The notes under the pieces are model-generated. The model had not been told where the DNA came from and searched no databases. It worked only from the letters and a program-made list of their open reading frames with translations. Shown here piece after piece: positions 1 through 11,241 of a stretch of DNA of 64,000 nucleotides (the first letter of the stretch is position 1; each line of letters begins with the position of its first letter). The DNA is from Cladophialophora immunda (Eukaryota > Ascomycota > Eurotiomycetes > Chaetothyriales > Herpotrichiellaceae). Location: the NCBI RefSeq assembly GCF_000835495.1, contig NW_015622542.1:1758485-1822484 (forward strand), written 5' to 3'. The position numbers and the translations under genes are program-made.

Positions 1-314
1 TTCAATCAGTTCTGCGCCCGGCGCAGCCTCCTGCTCTTCAATCCCCCTTGCATCCACGGCGCCATATTGTTGTTTGTGACACCCACTGACAGGCTTGGGT
101 TCCCTGCCAGGGATGAAACATTTGGCTCGAAGCAGCCAAGTGAGGGGCAGTGAGCAATGGCCACGCTGCCCTGCTGAGAGATTGGCGAAGTCGAATACTG
201 GCGATCTAGCAACCTACTTTTTACCTCATTCCTCTCCGTCCTCCCTTTGCCATCACTTCTCTGCCATCTGTTCACTTGGACCTCAATCTCAGGAGCTCCC
301 TCTCCAGCCTAGCC
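1..314 (+). other. upstream region of the F-box gene
   Basis: This is the leader and proximal promoter of the F-box gene. It ends in a pyrimidine-rich stretch at about 220-270, as is common before fungal start codons. I see no separate gene in it. Confidence 0.5.
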
Positions 315-1727
315 ATGCAGCTCCTAGATCTGCCCAAGGAAATCCTAGAACATATCTCGTCGTATCTGCCCCCTGCGGACATTGTCCGTCTGGGTCGAAC
401 TTGCAAGGCTGCACATGACTTTGTGCGTCCTCAAAACCAGACTCTCTGGAGAGCTGCATTCTTGCATGTCTTTGATGATCCGAATGATGCTTGGTCCATG
501 ATGCCCGGCCACACGCCACTGGCAACAGAGCGCCAGTGGGATTGGCACCATGAACTTTATACAAGACTAATGGCGCTGCGAGGTGTCCAGTCAAAACAGT
601 GTGGGTTTGACAGTCAGGCTGAAGCCTATCTCACCACCCTACTCGACATCCGCGACACGGCCAAATTCGAACTCAATGCTCGGGACATTGCTAGTGGCAA
701 AGTTCCCCGAGAGGACGACCGGACAACTTCACTGAACCTCCAAGTCCTCTCCGCCCTGACCGCCCATCGAGATGGCATCGAAAGTCTCATCCACGATACG
801 GGAATGCAGAGGACGCTGCGGCACGCCAGATCTGACGAGCGTCTGTTGGGTGCGACACTGCGGTTCACCAGGAGCATGGCCGCGAGCACAAATGACCAGA
901 ACCGGCCCGAATCCGCCTCAAGGCTCCATGTGTTTTACGGTCTGACTACTCGTGAGCGCATCGAGCACCGGGCTAGAGGTGCGGCCAGGCGGAAAGTGTA
1001 CAATTGGAGTATGAGCGGACCGGACAATGAATACAGCCCCTTTCGGCGAGATGGCAGCGGCACGGTCGACTGGTCGCTCCTCGAGGCGATAGTCAGCGTC
1101 ATCAGCCGCAACTTTTCCATGTGTGTCGAAGGCCGCCTCGCCCTGCCTCAAGGTTTCTGTTATTCTCTGCCGCACCGTACACTGGCCGACCCGACCAGCC
1201 CCAATGACTGGGCCCGGGTCACCGGGACGTGGCTGGGGACTTACTCTTGGATCGACCACAATGACCTCGTCGCATTTAACACCTGGAATAATGACATCGC
1301 CACTCAGCCGACCCTGGACGACGAACCCGAAGACTGTGGCGAACTGATGAGGCTCGAACTCCGGCTCGACGACACCGTTGCGTCAGATCCACGCCTGGCG
1401 ACATCGCTTCCCGCGTCTACTGACCTACCCGTGCTACACTTCTCTGGCGTTTCCCACAGCCACACCTCGATGCACCGCCCGGCCATCGGAGTCAGAGGTT
1501 GTGCGAGCCTTGTCCCGGGTGGACGAGAGGTAAGGTGGAAATTCATCATCAACTACGCCGGCCATGATCAGTGGCAGTTGGAAGGTGTCCAGCCAGGGGG
1601 CATCAGATCCGGGGGCGTGTTTGGGCTGTGGACGCAATGGGATCATGACGAGCTGGGCCCTATCGGACCCTTCTGCTACTTCCCGAGGGAGCTGTGCAAG
1701 CCAACCAGCGTTGTGTTGGCTACTTGA
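315..1727 (+). CDS. F-box protein with FBXO31-like C-terminal domain
   Basis: This is a 470-residue protein in one exon. Residues 1-45 form a clear F-box (LLDLPKEILEHISSYLPPAD followed by a CK-A-HDF helix), the part that docks on Skp1 in SCF ubiquitin ligases. The C-terminal half has the features of the fungal FBXO31-like beta-barrel: a GTWLGTYSW strand, then VRWKFIINYAGHDQWQLEGV and a GIFGLWT-like segment ending in GPFCYFP. That barrel would be the substrate-binding module. The frame opens upstream at a TTG (276), but the first ATG is at 315 and starts exactly at the F-box, so I start there. It probably targets a protein for ubiquitination in nucleus or cytosol. The F-box is seen directly, the FBXO31 relation rests on remembered family features, and the substrate is unknown. 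Confidence 0.85.
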   Translation: MQLLDLPKEILEHISSYLPPADIVRLGRTCKAAHDFVRPQNQTLWRAAFLHVFDDPNDAWSMMPGHTPLATERQWDWHHELYTRLMALRGVQSKQCGFDSQAEAYLTTLLDIRDTAKFELNARDIASGKVPREDDRTTSLNLQVLSALTAHRDGIESLIHDTGMQRTLRHARSDERLLGATLRFTRSMAASTNDQNRPESASRLHVFYGLTTRERIEHRARGAARRKVYNWSMSGPDNEYSPFRRDGSGTVDWSLLEAIVSVISRNFSMCVEGRLALPQGFCYSLPHRTLADPTSPNDWARVTGTWLGTYSWIDHNDLVAFNTWNNDIATQPTLDDEPEDCGELMRLELRLDDTVASDPRLATSLPASTDLPVLHFSGVSHSHTSMHRPAIGVRGCASLVPGGREVRWKFIINYAGHDQWQLEGVQPGGIRSGGVFGLWTQWDHDELGPIGPFCYFPRELCKPTSVVLAT

Positions 1728-3046
1728 TGTGCAATGAACGAGCGAGACGAAGTTACGACATTTGACCTTTACATCAGGCGATTTGTGTCCTCCAGAGCCT
1801 GCACCAGGAATCGCTTGACGAGTGGTTCCAAGGCCATGCCACGCGCTGCTCCCTCACGTGGTCCTTGACGGTCCGCCATGATCTATCGTCATCAGTTCCG
1901 GGATAACTTAGAGATCGCCATGTCCTCACATTTGCATGGGATCAGCCGGGCCCGACGTCGAAAAGCCGACACTCAGGATCGCCCGTCCTGGGGTCTCGGT
2001 ACCCCCTTTGAGCAAGCACCATTCGATATATCGGCCAGACTCGTTCAATTTATCGTCATTCCATATACAATGCAGCTTTTGTCTTCTCGGTGCTTGGATA
2101 GCTAGTTGGTCTTCAGCGAGACACATGGTCGGGAGGCAAGCAGGAAGTCGCTCTTTCGGCACATCGGAGTCCGCGAAGTTCGTTTGTAAGAACAGACGCT
2201 ATAGAAAACTGGCATATACTAGCCTTGGGCAGCCATTGTTGGAATCTGTCCGAGCATTGGATGTTGGATGTTGGATGGGAGTGGGAGTGGGATGTATCAT
2301 ATGTAGCATTCTCGTTGTCAAAGGGTCTTGGGAAAGTCGAGGTGACGGAGTTTGAGAGTGACGGGCAGAAACTCGCAGGGCATGCATGATGTTACGAAGA
2401 TTTTCGACTCCCATCCCCTTTCCGCGCAGGCAATGCCATACCATGGCTCGCGGCAAATATAATCTTAGTCTCCTTCCATTCCCTGCCGCTTCACCATCTA
2501 TCTCCTCGTATTAGGCTCTAGTATGTCCTCCTCGTGGCGACCAGGCCCGCTCAGCTGTGAAGGCGGCGTTCCTTACGGGGTGTCCAATTATGCGCTGCTG
2601 ATGCTGCTGCGAGTGCGACGGTGTGCTTGGGTCGTTCCGCACTCTCTGCTGGGACGCCGACATTGCCCCCACGTTCGCGCATATATTTGCCTGTTACTAC
2701 CATGGAAGGCTGGGCCGGGACCAAAAAGGAGGCCTGATTCCACGATGCGGGAAGCGGGAAGCAGGAAGCGGGTAGGGTATACAAGGTATTCATCCCCCCC
2801 TCTCCCATCCAGCAGGAAGTAGCGCGCAAGAGTGAGAGCCCCGACACCCAAGGCACAGTTTCCGACGGCGGCCTGGAAATCTGCCTCACTGACTAGACTT
2901 AAAGTCGGTATCCCTCGAAATTTCTCGCTGAGGGTTTTTGTCCAATTCCTCGACCACCGCGGGGACAAGCTGAGCATGGAGGCCACAGGCCTAGACAGGG
3001 CCATTTTTTTTTGGCCCGTTATATATAAACTCAGAGGAGTCCCGCG
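1728..3046. other. convergent intergenic region
   Basis: This lies between the 3' ends of the F-box gene (+) and the transcription-factor-like gene (-). Only short overlapping ORFs without family features occur. A TATATATAAA string at about 3020 sits at the 3' end of the minus-strand gene and is more likely part of its 3' UTR than a promoter. Confidence 0.5.
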
Positions 3047-4921
3047 TCAAAGCAGCCTCCTCAACGTCGCATCCTGGAGGCGCGGACAGTACAAGTACCT
3101 CTCGGCCAGGAAGGTCGCGACGTCGTCGAACCCTTCGAAGCCCAGCGTCCGTGCCAGCTTCGCGAATCCGGCCGTGAAGAGTCCACTCCCACCCGTCGTG
3201 TCTTGGGGTCGCGATCCGGTGGCTGAGATCGAGGACGATGGAAGGGGCGGAGCTTGTCGGGCCGCCAGGCTGAGATGGTGCTCCTCAATGTGTGCCCCGA
3301 CGGAGCAGACCCAGAGCATGTCGTACCTTCGCTCGTCTGCCCGGATGCGCCGGTCGTGCGGTGACGCGCCCTGCGGTCCTGCGACGTCAGGGAACGGAGG
3401 GTCCAGGCGCTGGAGGCAGCCAGCCACTTCGGCGAGGAAGATCCGGCTCAGCCGAAACGGCGCGTCGGCGGCGGCGTAATAGTGTTCTTCGAAGATGGCT
3501 CGGTCGAAGCAGCGCACCGTCAGGCAAAGGACCGTGTCGAAAGGCACGGGCGGACGATACCCCATGGTGCCGCTGCTGGAACTGCCGCCTGGGTGCCAAC
3601 CGCCCGCGGTGGACTTGACGGCTTCGTCGATGTCGCACCAGAAACACAGGTTGTGGGCCCGGACGGCAAGCTTGCGCAGCCCTGACCAGCGGAACACCTG
3701 CGTGGCTCTCTCATCCCCCGAAGCCGCCAGGACGAGTTTGAGGTCTTCAACACGCAAAAGCTCCCTGACTTGATCGATGGTAACTTGCATGCCGGGGGAT
3801 ATGGTCGATGGCCGAGGACAGGGGCCGCAGACGCAAGCAGGATTCCTCCCGGACATTGAAGGGGGCAGCTCGCCAAAGTCGAATCCTTGTTCAGCCCACG
3901 GCCCCGGATCCCACTCGTCGGGATGGAAGATCGGGCGGGAGCGGTTGAACCAGGCGCCCGCCACCTGCGAAAACACCAGGCACTCAGACTGGCCGGGGCC
4001 CATGTTCCTCAAGCCTCCCAAGCGATCGACCGCCATCTTCACGCCGGCGAAGTGGATCTGCGCAGCGCCAGCATCTCCCGAAATGACACCGCAGGCCGCG
4101 AGCTGCGCGGAAGCACCTCTGATCTGTTGCAGCACATCGAGACCGCCACGTTGGCTGTATCTCTCGAGGAGATGCCGCAGATGCCTCACCGCCCGGAGCT
4201 TATGCTGCTCGGCTAGGACGGTCGCACTGTGGTCGCGTTGGCCCCAGGCAAGATGGCGCAAAGCCCTGCTGTGGTGCGCGTGGCTGATGACGGCGTGTAC
4301 GACGGCGGCAGAATCGAGGATGCTGGGCATGACATTCCACATCCGGTCCAGCAAGGCCGGGTGGTTTCTGCGCATGGAAATCTCGGCGGGCCAGACGATG
4401 TCAACCAGACTCTGCCGGTCGTCCTTGACCAGAGAAAGGTCCAAAGCGGTGAATGGGACGGCAGTACAGTCGAACGGGTCAGAGTTTCCCTTGTAAACCG
4501 GGATGGTCGTCCGAGTACTCTCAGGAGAGTGGCGGGTCGACCTGTTGCTGAGGAGAGAGTCAGTGCGAGTGTCAGGTTGTCTCGATGAATCCTGATATCC
4601 GAGACGCCAGCGTCGCACATGGCAAGACGTACCTCCTCGTTCGCGACTCGGACGAGGCCTGGGTTCTTGCCCGGTGCCGTCCGTAACATGGGGGCATGAG
4701 GATGCGATCGCGTCTTGCTGGTTGAAAGCCGGCTTCCTGAATTTCTGAACAGTGACAGCACCCTTCTCGTGAGCAAGCCCAGTGGAATCGACCCGGCGAC
4801 TTGCGCGATGAGAGACTTTCGCCGCATGAGATCGAGCTTCAGCTCGGATCAGTTCCTTGTCTCTTACGTCGGTGGTAGCTGGTGACGAGTCCACGAAGAG
4901 AAATGCCATGGGCGCAGCCAT
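3047..4921 (-). CDS. fungal transcription-factor-domain protein lacking a zinc cluster
   Basis: This is a 624-residue intronless protein. The N-terminus has the pattern FLFVDSSP...RAEARSHAAKVSHRASRR, a short block seen at the start of many Pezizomycotina proteins that carry the fungal-specific transcription factor domain (Fungal_trans_2 type) but no Zn2Cys6 motif. The body is helical: LVDIVWPAEISMRRNHPALL, AVVHAVISHAHHSRALRHLA, LRAVRHLRHLLERY and GVKMAVDRLGGLRNMG are typical of that domain. No CX2CX6C cluster is present, so direct DNA binding is doubtful. The low-complexity residues 60-150 look disordered. ATGs at 4921 and 4909 are both possible starts. Role and targets are unknown; a nuclear regulatory role is inferred from the family only. 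Confidence 0.75.
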   Translation of the reverse strand: MAAPMAFLFVDSSPATTDVRDKELIRAEARSHAAKVSHRASRRVDSTGLAHEKGAVTVQKFRKPAFNQQDAIASSCPHVTDGTGQEPRPRPSRERGGTSCHVRRWRLGYQDSSRQPDTRTDSLLSNRSTRHSPESTRTTIPVYKGNSDPFDCTAVPFTALDLSLVKDDRQSLVDIVWPAEISMRRNHPALLDRMWNVMPSILDSAAVVHAVISHAHHSRALRHLAWGQRDHSATVLAEQHKLRAVRHLRHLLERYSQRGGLDVLQQIRGASAQLAACGVISGDAGAAQIHFAGVKMAVDRLGGLRNMGPGQSECLVFSQVAGAWFNRSRPIFHPDEWDPGPWAEQGFDFGELPPSMSGRNPACVCGPCPRPSTISPGMQVTIDQVRELLRVEDLKLVLAASGDERATQVFRWSGLRKLAVRAHNLCFWCDIDEAVKSTAGGWHPGGSSSSGTMGYRPPVPFDTVLCLTVRCFDRAIFEEHYYAAADAPFRLSRIFLAEVAGCLQRLDPPFPDVAGPQGASPHDRRIRADERRYDMLWVCSVGAHIEEHHLSLAARQAPPLPSSSISATGSRPQDTTGGSGLFTAGFAKLARTLGFEGFDDVATFLAERYLYCPRLQDATLRRLL

Positions 4922-6307
4922 TGGACGGCCACGGGTCAGTGCATGTTCATTCGCCTGAGGAGCGAGTCAGATCATGGCGGTGTGCGAATGCTATTATTCG
5001 ATCAGTGCTCTCTGTGGCGCCCTCCTTGGTTGTTTGGCACGACGGCAATAGTAAAGACAGGATAGATAGAAAAGCCTCTACCTTGTTGCAGGGATGAACG
5101 CATTCACTCCTTGACGCAGATTGTATTCTCGTCCTTGGTGAATGATAGAGCAACAGCGCTCTCTTCTTCGATATTCATCACCAGAAAAGGCGCGGATGAT
5201 GACCAAAAAGAAAACCTTCAAGACACCAACGCGACAGTCTCTCTTACCGAACACGGCAATAGTCATCAGGGCTGAACAATGCGCCTGCAAGGGGAGATGG
5301 CCTTGCAGGAGGACCGACGACGGCGCACAGACACGCCAATAGCAGGCCTCTTGCGGTCTTCATGAATGGCTTGGTGAATGAGGACCACTTGCCTCGTGTA
5401 CACAGCGTAGGATCCATGTGGACGGGAAGCCGGACGGCAATCTTTGAGCCAGTGGCGACGAACAAAGCACAAACCAAGCATCTTGGGCGGTACGGCCGTA
5501 TTAGGCAAATGCTGGGTGTCATGTTATTACAACAACGGCTCCTCATTATTGACCGGGTGAGATGCAACGACGGCTGAAACGGGGGACGTGGAGACATGAT
5601 GGGCGACGAGTGAGATGGGATCGTTCAACTGATGCACGTGTCGACGAATATAGAGTCGTTGTCATGGGCGAAGTTGGGGGGGAAAGGGGGGCTGAGGCAG
5701 AGATAGAGCCAGAGACAGACGCAGAGACGGGGCAGGGCTGCTGACTAGTTGACTGCTCTGGAGGGAGCAAGGCTGGACGGATCAAGAGAAGAGAAGAAGG
5801 TCTACAGCCTCATCAACAATGATCCTGGCGCAGTTCGAAACATCCAAAACAGCAACAAGGTGGTGGTGGTGGTGCTGCGCCTCCCAGCCACGCAATGCTC
5901 TCTGTTTCTGTTCTGTTTCATGCGTTCAGTTGCTGCACACCTTTGGGCTGTCTACTCAGGCTCGCGGCCTCACACACACACAAACAAATATCGGCTACAC
6001 AAAGGAGTACAATAGGGACAAGACTCAGGCAATTAACATCGAATACTATTGGCGTCGTAAACTACCTATATTTCCGCATCCATCTTTTCCCCAACAAATC
6101 AAATCGCAGAATCTCCCCTGCCCTCTAAATCCCAGAATCGAATACTGGCTGCCATCATAACACGCTGACGGGAATCCGGGGGCCATATCCATGGCAGCCT
6201 CATATCGTGTGGTATCATATCATCATGGTTGTATGCAATCGTCAAGTCGTCGTGCTCTGAAGCCTAGCCTTGGTGGCTTTGCGTGATTCACAACGGAAAG
6301 GAAATTC

Positions 6308-6341
6308 GTGTGTGTGGTGTGTGTGTGTGTGTGCGTGTGTG
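6308..6341. repeat. GT microsatellite
   Basis: A run of about 34 nt of GT dinucleotides is interrupted by single G and C bases. It is visible directly. Confidence 0.9.
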
Positions 6342-6792
6342 GTCGATAAAGGTCCGTGCGTCAATCAACCGGTATTTTTTCAATGCATTAGGGCTGCGGT
6401 GGATGCGAGAAAATGGGCGAATACCAGCTCTCTAAGCGAGACAGTGGCGTCCCAGTGTGGTGCCATGCTCGCAAAGACCACGAAACATGGATGACCAACT
6501 GTTGCCGTCGTAGCGCTGGAAAGGCGGGGATCGTGAAAAAAATGTCTAGTTGTGGTTGTTGGTCGTCCGTGGTGCCGGCAGATCCACCAGCTGCACTCCA
6601 AGCTCCAAGAATGTTGCAGTCGTCATGCTCGGGAAGGGGTTTTGGCCACTGTCGCACGAGATGTTGGCCTCGCAGGAAGGGTTTGCCTCGGCTGGAAATG
6701 GTGTCGCACCCAATGCTATCTAGGTACCAAGGAGAAAAGGACAAAATGGTGCTTGCTCATGGTCAAGAGCTTGTGGATGATGCTGTCGCAAA

Positions 6793-6829
6793 AGAGAGAG
6801 AGACAGAGAGAGAGAGTGTGTGTGTGTGT
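6793..6829. repeat. compound GA/GT microsatellite
   Basis: About 20 nt of GA repeats pass directly into about 14 nt of GT repeats. It is seen directly, 450 bp from another GT repeat. Confidence 0.9.
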
Positions 6830-6844
6830 CAAGGTGTGACGTCG

Positions 6845-7180
6845 TCAGGCACTCGGTGCTGCATAGTGGATTTTTGCGCCGGGCAGACCTCTGGCGACCA
6901 CCTGGTACGTCGAGGGCGAGGACAGCGATGCAAGGTGCTCCGTGGAACCATCCTCCTTGGCGGCTGCAGCAGTCAATCGAGGCCGCATAGTCGAGGGCTC
7001 GTTGAAGAAATCGTCGTCTCGGTGATTCTCAAACGAGAACCCGGTGCTGAAGAGCAATCGCATTAGACTCTTGATCATGGTCGCCAATGGGTAGTGCACA
7101 ACGAGGGTGTGGTCGAACTGGAGAGAGACAGGGAGAGAGAGAAGAGCATACAAGACGAAGCCGAGCAGATATGCTGCCAT
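6845..7180 (-). CDS. weak candidate small membrane protein
   Basis: This is a possible 111-residue protein starting MAAYLLGFVLYALLSLPVSL, a convincing hydrophobic N-terminal segment (signal peptide or anchor), followed by a hydrophilic tail. The open frame extends further upstream to 7513 in Pro/His-rich sequence that looks non-coding, so I start at the internal Met. No family is recognised. It lies in a long gene-poor stretch and may be chance. Confidence 0.2.
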   Translation of the reverse strand: MAAYLLGFVLYALLSLPVSLQFDHTLVVHYPLATMIKSLMRLLFSTGFSFENHRDDDFFNEPSTMRPRLTAAAAKEDGSTEHLASLSSPSTYQVVARGLPGAKIHYAAPSA

Positions 7181-8408
7181 TGATATGGCCACCCCTTGAG
7201 GTTGGGAGTGGTGCGAGCAAGTGGGGTGGAATGTCGACGTCGTCGCTTGCATCAGCTGCTTCCAAAAAACTGGGTAGCGATGCGGGGGGTTCAAGGGACC
7301 CAGTAGCAGTGGAATGACTTGCGGGATCGGATGATGTCTTTGCTCTCCGAAGGGGTGTGCGCGGCTGTGCCGGGTGTCAGTCCTGTGGGTTGGGGGGAAA
7401 CAAAGTTGGTGGCTGGGCTGGGTTGATGGGCGATGGTTGAACCAAGTAGACAGTGATGCAGCCCTTGGGGAGGACCACGTGTATATATGTTTTTGTCTGC
7501 CTCTCCACAGCACACAGGAGGCTTTGAGGAAAAGGGCTTTGCGAGATCGAGGCTGATGGCAGATCCATCAAGTCCATCTCACCACGGCAGCCACTCGAAG
7601 CGCCCCAAGGATTCCGGCTGGAGGCGTTCGTAAATAGAGCCCATCATTGTCCATGGTCCTTCTCCGCATGACAGCAGCCTCAAACTGGTGCGCTAGCTGT
7701 TACTATTCTCCCTTGTCCGATGGGAGTCTCAGCGCATAGTTCGATTCGGGGGCCGCGGCGGGCGGTGGGTGTCCAATGCTATTGAGTTCGGCGAGACTTC
7801 GATCCTGAAGGCCTGGAACAATGAGCCCTTGGGTCATGCGATGGCTAACATTCTCCCATCGCCAGGCCATGTGCCGTTCCAGACACTGAGGACTCCACGA
7901 TGCCCCTTATTGTCGGAAGTTCCTCTCAGATTGTTTTATTGCCTCCAGCCAGCCTCATTGTGTGTTTTTGCTCTGGGCAAGAAAGTATCGTCCATTTTGG
8001 GAGGTCGCTGGGGACGCTCAGGGCCGCTTGTGTGACGTTGATCACTGGTTTTGGGACATCAGTGGAGATGCCCACCGCTCCCAGGCCTTGGGGGGCGCAG
8101 CGGCCAGGGTGCAATCCACCAGGAGCTTCAAGCCCAATGGAGATCCAGGTTTTGGCGATGGCTTGACCTGGACTGGCCTAGGCTCTCGTTCAGGGCGCCC
8201 ATGGTGCCAGATGACAACATCTGCACCAAAAATTCCTCATTCTTGCGTGGACGCTGTCGCGTCGCCGGCCATGCCTCTGCAGCATGAGTGCCGTCCACCC
8301 GCCTGGCATGTGGGCGAAAACTCGAACTCGAGCACAGCAAGAAATCCCCTTTTCAAAGATATGGTATGCACTGAAACATCGGTATCCTTATTGTTGGATC
8401 ATCCTCCC

Positions 8409-10367
8409 CTATGTATCTCCTGCCGATCGCAGTTTCACCCAAACACCGTCACGAGGAGACATCGTTACGCCGATGCTGAAGGTTGTCTCCTTATCCTCCA
8501 TATCGTATCGAGTGTCTTCACTCGGCCAATTGCGTGAATCCCTCGGTAGGCTTTGTGATGCGGGACTGTCAACAGCCTCGAGGCGGTCAAACTTCTGCAG
8601 GATGCGGACGATCAGATAGGAGACGGTCATCATTGCCATGTTCTCTGGGACACTTTGTCAGTCTGTTCAGGGCTAAACTCAACGACGCTAATCGACAGTG
8701 ACTTACTGCCCAGGCAGACGCGGGGTCCGAGTATGAAGGGCACGAAGGCTCCCTCGAAGTCACCCACTGTGCCAGCGCCAACCTCTTCCCATCGTTCTGG
8801 TCGAAACGCGTCAGCATCCATCCCAAAGATATCTCGTCGATGGTGCAATGCATAAATGTTGAAGGCCACCTTGGTGCCTGCCGGTACCAACAGCGGGCTT
8901 TTGCCGTCAGGACCGCCCCCTTCTGGGAGTATAGTATTGACTTTGGCCGTACGCCCATTCAGGGGTACCACAGGAAAGATCCGCAGTGTTTCGTTCAGGA
9001 CGTGGCGGAGATACGGGAGAGCGGCGATATCTGCCGCCGTTGGAAGCCTACCCCTGGGCAAGTGAGTATCGATCAAGCTCCGAAGCTTTGCCATGACTTC
9101 GGTATGTCTGGCCAGGGCATAGATCACCCATGAGGCGAATGAGGCTGAGGTATCCCTACTTGCCACCAGCAAAGCCAAAAGCTGATCCCTTATGACATCG
9201 GCGGGAATATTGTCCCTGGCCACCAGTGAATGCATGAACGACGTGGTACCTCCTTTTCCCAGGTCTTCGACGATCGTCTGCGACTGGGACTGTCGTGCGT
9301 CTTCCAGGTATCGGTTGACGAATGCTTGACAAGTCCGACAAGATCGTCGAAATCGAGGTGAATCGCGAAGCCAATAGAAGTTGATGAGCTGACCTCTCTG
9401 CCCTAGCATGTGAAGAGCGTGATCGACGGCCAGAGAAAAATCTCCTGCGCTCCCTTTATCCTGCTCTCCTGACCAGTGTTTCAAGTCCAAGAGCAAGGAA
9501 TCGGTGCTGTGCCCGAAGACTGCCTCGGTTGCGAAGTCGGTGCTCAACTTCAGGAACAAGTCGCCAATGTCGACGGGCATGTTCCTGGATGCCACGTCGT
9601 TCAGCCGGCGCAGCAGATGCTGGACGTGGCCTTCCAATTGTACAAAGTCTTGATCAAAGTTTCTCGTGAAATGTGGTCTACACCAATATTGATATCAGTA
9701 TCGTCCTATGATCTCGGAAAGCCCACAGACCTCAACATGGCGCGAGATCTAGTCCATTCTCGACCATCCAAGGCCAGAATACCGTGGCCGATGAGGGCGC
9801 CGAAGTTTCCCGCACGGTCTGACCCAATCTCATAGTCTGGGAAGATAGGGTCAGTACGACCTGCTATGTCGTGCGAGGTTGACGCACAACCAACCTTTGA
9901 AGCGGGTTTTGCACACGGTTTGCACATTGGCTGGGGATCTGGTCAAAACCACCAGCTGGCCGGTCACTCGTTGGCTATAGGTGTGGCCATGTTTCTCGAA
10001 TTCTTGCAGCATGAACGCCGGCAGTCTACCTGCTCGGTCTGCTTTGAGGGTCGGCAGCATTCTAGGCTTGTCAGGATGAGGCTCAAACAGTAGGGATTCA
10101 ATAGATGATACTTGTCCAGGCCAAAGGGTAGCCACCACGGGTTGTGTAAATGCCTCTGGGCTGGTTTGCAGCCGTTGGAGGATGCAAACGCTGACAAGTC
10201 CTGAAGGAGCCAGGTCAGTCCGATAGCCAAACATATCGTCCCGTATGAGAATTGTATGGGGCCGCGGGTATGCGAGTATGTTGTACCTTCCATCGTTTCC
10301 ATCGTTCCATCCCAGCCCACGCGAGGAATAGGGCCGAGCACAACAGTAAGGCCCCGAATGTATCCAT
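8409..10367 (-). CDS. cytochrome P450, CYP52-like
   Basis: Six exons join into a 549-residue protein: 10367-10287, 10200-10112, 10061-9895, 9836-9731, 9677-8707 and 8644-8409, with introns of 86, 50, 58, 53 and 62 nt. All have GT-AG ends and keep the frame, for example FK|DYEIG and MLR|PHFTRNF. The N-terminus MDTFGALLLCSALFLAWAG is a membrane anchor with a basic stop, so it is an ER-bound class II P450. Visible motifs are I-helix ASRDT (residues 320-324, where AGRDT is usual), ExxR as ETLR (377-380), PERW (441-444) and the haem loop FILGPRVCLG with Cys469. NGCKPAQR, LPAFMLQEFEKHG and the ETLRIFPVVPLNGRTA region match CYP52-type alkane/fatty-acid hydroxylases. The substrate is inferred only. 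The haem loop is split by the last intron, a common position in this group. Confidence 0.9.
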
Positions 10368-11157
10368 TGTTTTAGATTCACATTCACAAGACTTTTGCAA
10401 ATTTTCCTCGGTAAAAGAAGGCGGCGGGTGCTGTTCTAAGAAGACAATAGGCGCCGTTGGAAAAGCGGTAAATGGTAATTATGATTCTGTATCTCCATGG
10501 CACCGGGAGTGACAGGTGGAAGAGATGTCCATGGTCTCTCAGAGACAAGAATTGAGGACAGACCTGGGACCTGAGGGTCGGATTTGTTGCGGAATTCGGT
10601 AAAGTCTTTGATTCTCTGGTAGGCACTGGCGTGTAGGTACATGATTAGCCCCGAGTGAGTGGCGCAGTCTGCCGGGTTTGACCATGGGCTGGTAACCATA
10701 CCAGAAGCAGGTCATGTCTTGGGAGGTTTGACGATTTCTGCCACCTCATGAGAGAGAATCAATGCAGTCAAGATCAGACTGGAGTCAGGGATGATGGAGG
10801 TGTTGCGAAGAGTTTCCTGCGGAAGATGGTGCAGGCTACAACTACTGCAATACAAAAGCGACACAAAATCGAATGACTCGCAGGCCTCAATTTGCAACAA
10901 CAGAAGCATTAAAAGAAGACCAGTGAACAACCCTGGATCCTAACAAACGCCAGATCGACCCGACCCATCCCAAAGGGCAAGATATGTGCACCCAGAACTC
11001 CTTCATCATTCGCCATTCCCATACTAGCCGTCTCTTTAAGGTTCCTCTCTCATCACTCGTTGTCCTCATCAAGACACCAACATAAGTGCGGCACCCAGTT
11101 CCCCCAGTCTAATGGTTCGTATGCTGACTTTGGCAACCGTCTCAGCGCCGTCGGTGA
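10368..11157. other. intergenic region upstream of P450
   Basis: This lies between the P450 start and the 3' end of the membrane-protein gene, both on the minus strand. The end nearest 11157 includes the second copy of a 78-bp tandem duplication (11086-11163). Nothing else is recognised. Confidence 0.5.
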
Positions 11158-11241
11158 TCACAGGTGCGGCACCCATTTCCCCCAGTCTACTTGTTCGTAT
11201 GCTGACTTCGACATCCACCTCAACGCCGCAAATGATTCGAC
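11086..11241 (-). repeat. 78-bp in-frame tandem duplication at the gene's 3' end
   Basis: Copy 11164-11241 encodes the last residues of the membrane protein (AALRWMSKSAYEQVDWGKWV, then PHL and stop). Copy 11086-11163 lies just past the stop and, in the same frame, would encode ALRRLPKSAYEPLDWGNWVP followed by HL. The period is exactly 78 nt (26 codons). I count about 17 differences in 78 positions by eye. Confidence 0.85.

Larger units (their letters stand above)
4922..8408. other. gene-poor 3.5-kb intergenic stretch with microsatellites
   Basis: This lies upstream of the minus-strand transcription-factor-like gene and downstream of the P450. It holds GT- and GA-rich simple repeats (listed separately) and one weak minus-strand ORF (6845-7180). 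No conserved protein, RNA gene or transposon remnant was recognised. Confidence 0.5.

Noticed and set aside
3018..3030. TATATATAAA box
   Set aside because: It lies at the 3' end of a minus-strand gene, and no plus-strand gene follows within reach.
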